Positions 6,042-6,267 of a stretch of 6,267 bases of DNA are shown here, one piece after another. The position numbers and the translations under genes are program-made. The notes under the pieces are model-generated. The model ran no database searches, was not told the DNA's origin, and saw only the letters and a list, made by a program, of their open reading frames with translations. This stretch comes from Acidimicrobiales bacterium (GTDB taxonomy: Bacteria; Actinomycetota; Acidimicrobiia; Acidimicrobiales; RAAP-2): NCBI GenBank assembly GCA_017883105.1, contig JADGOF010000139.1:1-6267 (forward strand). The letters run 5' to 3'. Each line of letters begins with the position of its first letter. Positions within the stretch are counted from its first letter, which is position 1.

Positions 6042-6267
6042 ATGGGACTTCTCGGATCGACGACGACCGTGGCCGCACAAGCGGGGCGGAAACTCAACAA
6101 CAGCCTCACCCTCGAGTTCAAGACGTCGGCCACCGACACCCTGGCAACGGCGGTCCAGAAGGGCTCGGCCGGCGTACTGCTCGGTTTCAAGAACGGTGGT
6201 GCAGGAAGATACGTGATCGGCGGCGACAGTGGTGAGGTCGCCGTCACCTGTGCGACCACTCGGACGA
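6042..6267 (+). CDS. Hypothetical protein, N-terminal part (3' truncated by window)
   Basis: An open frame starts at ATG 6042 and runs off the window end after 75 codons. I do not recognise the protein. The visible part begins MGLLGSTTTVAAQAGRK, which is mildly hydrophobic but not a convincing signal peptide. It continues with SLTLEFKTSATDTLA (21-35) and a Gly-rich stretch GVLLGFKNGGAGRYVIGGD (44-62) that looks like short beta strands with turns. About three quarters of codons end in G or C, in keeping with real coding sequence in this genome. Two stop codons in the same frame at 5991-5996 and the absence of another start before 6042 make this ATG the first possible one. No good ribosome binding site precedes it; only GGCAG is nearby. 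It is divergent from the DoxX gene. A chance open frame is possible. Confidence 0.55.
   Translation, partial: MGLLGSTTTVAAQAGRKLNNSLTLEFKTSATDTLATAVQKGSAGVLLGFKNGGAGRYVIGGDSGEVAVTCATTRT

Noticed and set aside
5338..6078. 246-codon minus-strand frame over the DoxX region, and the plus-strand frames between 5213 and 6216
   Set aside because: They overlap the DoxX gene in other frames and give low-complexity Arg/Pro/Gly-rich translations with no family match.

Overview
The window is high-GC DNA with strongly GC-ending codons, short or overlapping gene junctions, universal stress proteins and an actinobacterial-type DoxX protein. This points to an actinomycete-like bacterium (Actinomycetota), but no rRNA or other marker is present, so the lineage is an inference.

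Positions 1-4190 hold a tightly packed plus-strand operon for the arginine deiminase (ADI) pathway. Its order is: the 3' part of an arginine/ornithine-type APC antiporter (arcD role), arginine deiminase (arcA), a 68-codon remnant of ornithine carbamoyltransferase (arcB), carbamate kinase (arcC), and a tandem-domain universal stress protein. Most junctions are 4-base stop/start overlaps or a 1-base gap, so the genes are probably co-transcribed and translationally coupled. In a complete pathway, arginine enters in exchange for ornithine and ArcA makes citrulline plus ammonia. ArcB then phosphorolyses citrulline to ornithine and carbamoyl phosphate, and ArcC makes ATP from the carbamoyl phosphate. 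Here ArcB is reduced to what look like three in-frame fragments without its catalytic motifs, so the operon as written cannot complete the pathway unless another carbamoyltransferase is encoded elsewhere.

Positions 4191-4278 are a short intergenic gap with a perfect 6-bp inverted repeat. It is followed by a zinc-dependent medium-chain alcohol dehydrogenase (4279-5304) with its own strong ribosome binding site. ADI genes, a universal stress protein and an alcohol dehydrogenase together suggest an oxygen-limitation or energy-starvation module.

Positions 5223-5948 on the minus strand encode a DoxX-family membrane protein with a long Ala-rich tail; its 3' end overlaps the dehydrogenase gene by 82 bp, tail to tail. 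A 93-bp divergent gap (5949-6041) separates it from an unrecognised plus-strand reading frame (6042 to the window end), which is cut by the window. I saw no tRNA, rRNA, CRISPR array or insertion sequence. The most unusual item is the mosaic arcB remnant, which keeps an open frame, a ribosome binding site and coupled junctions.
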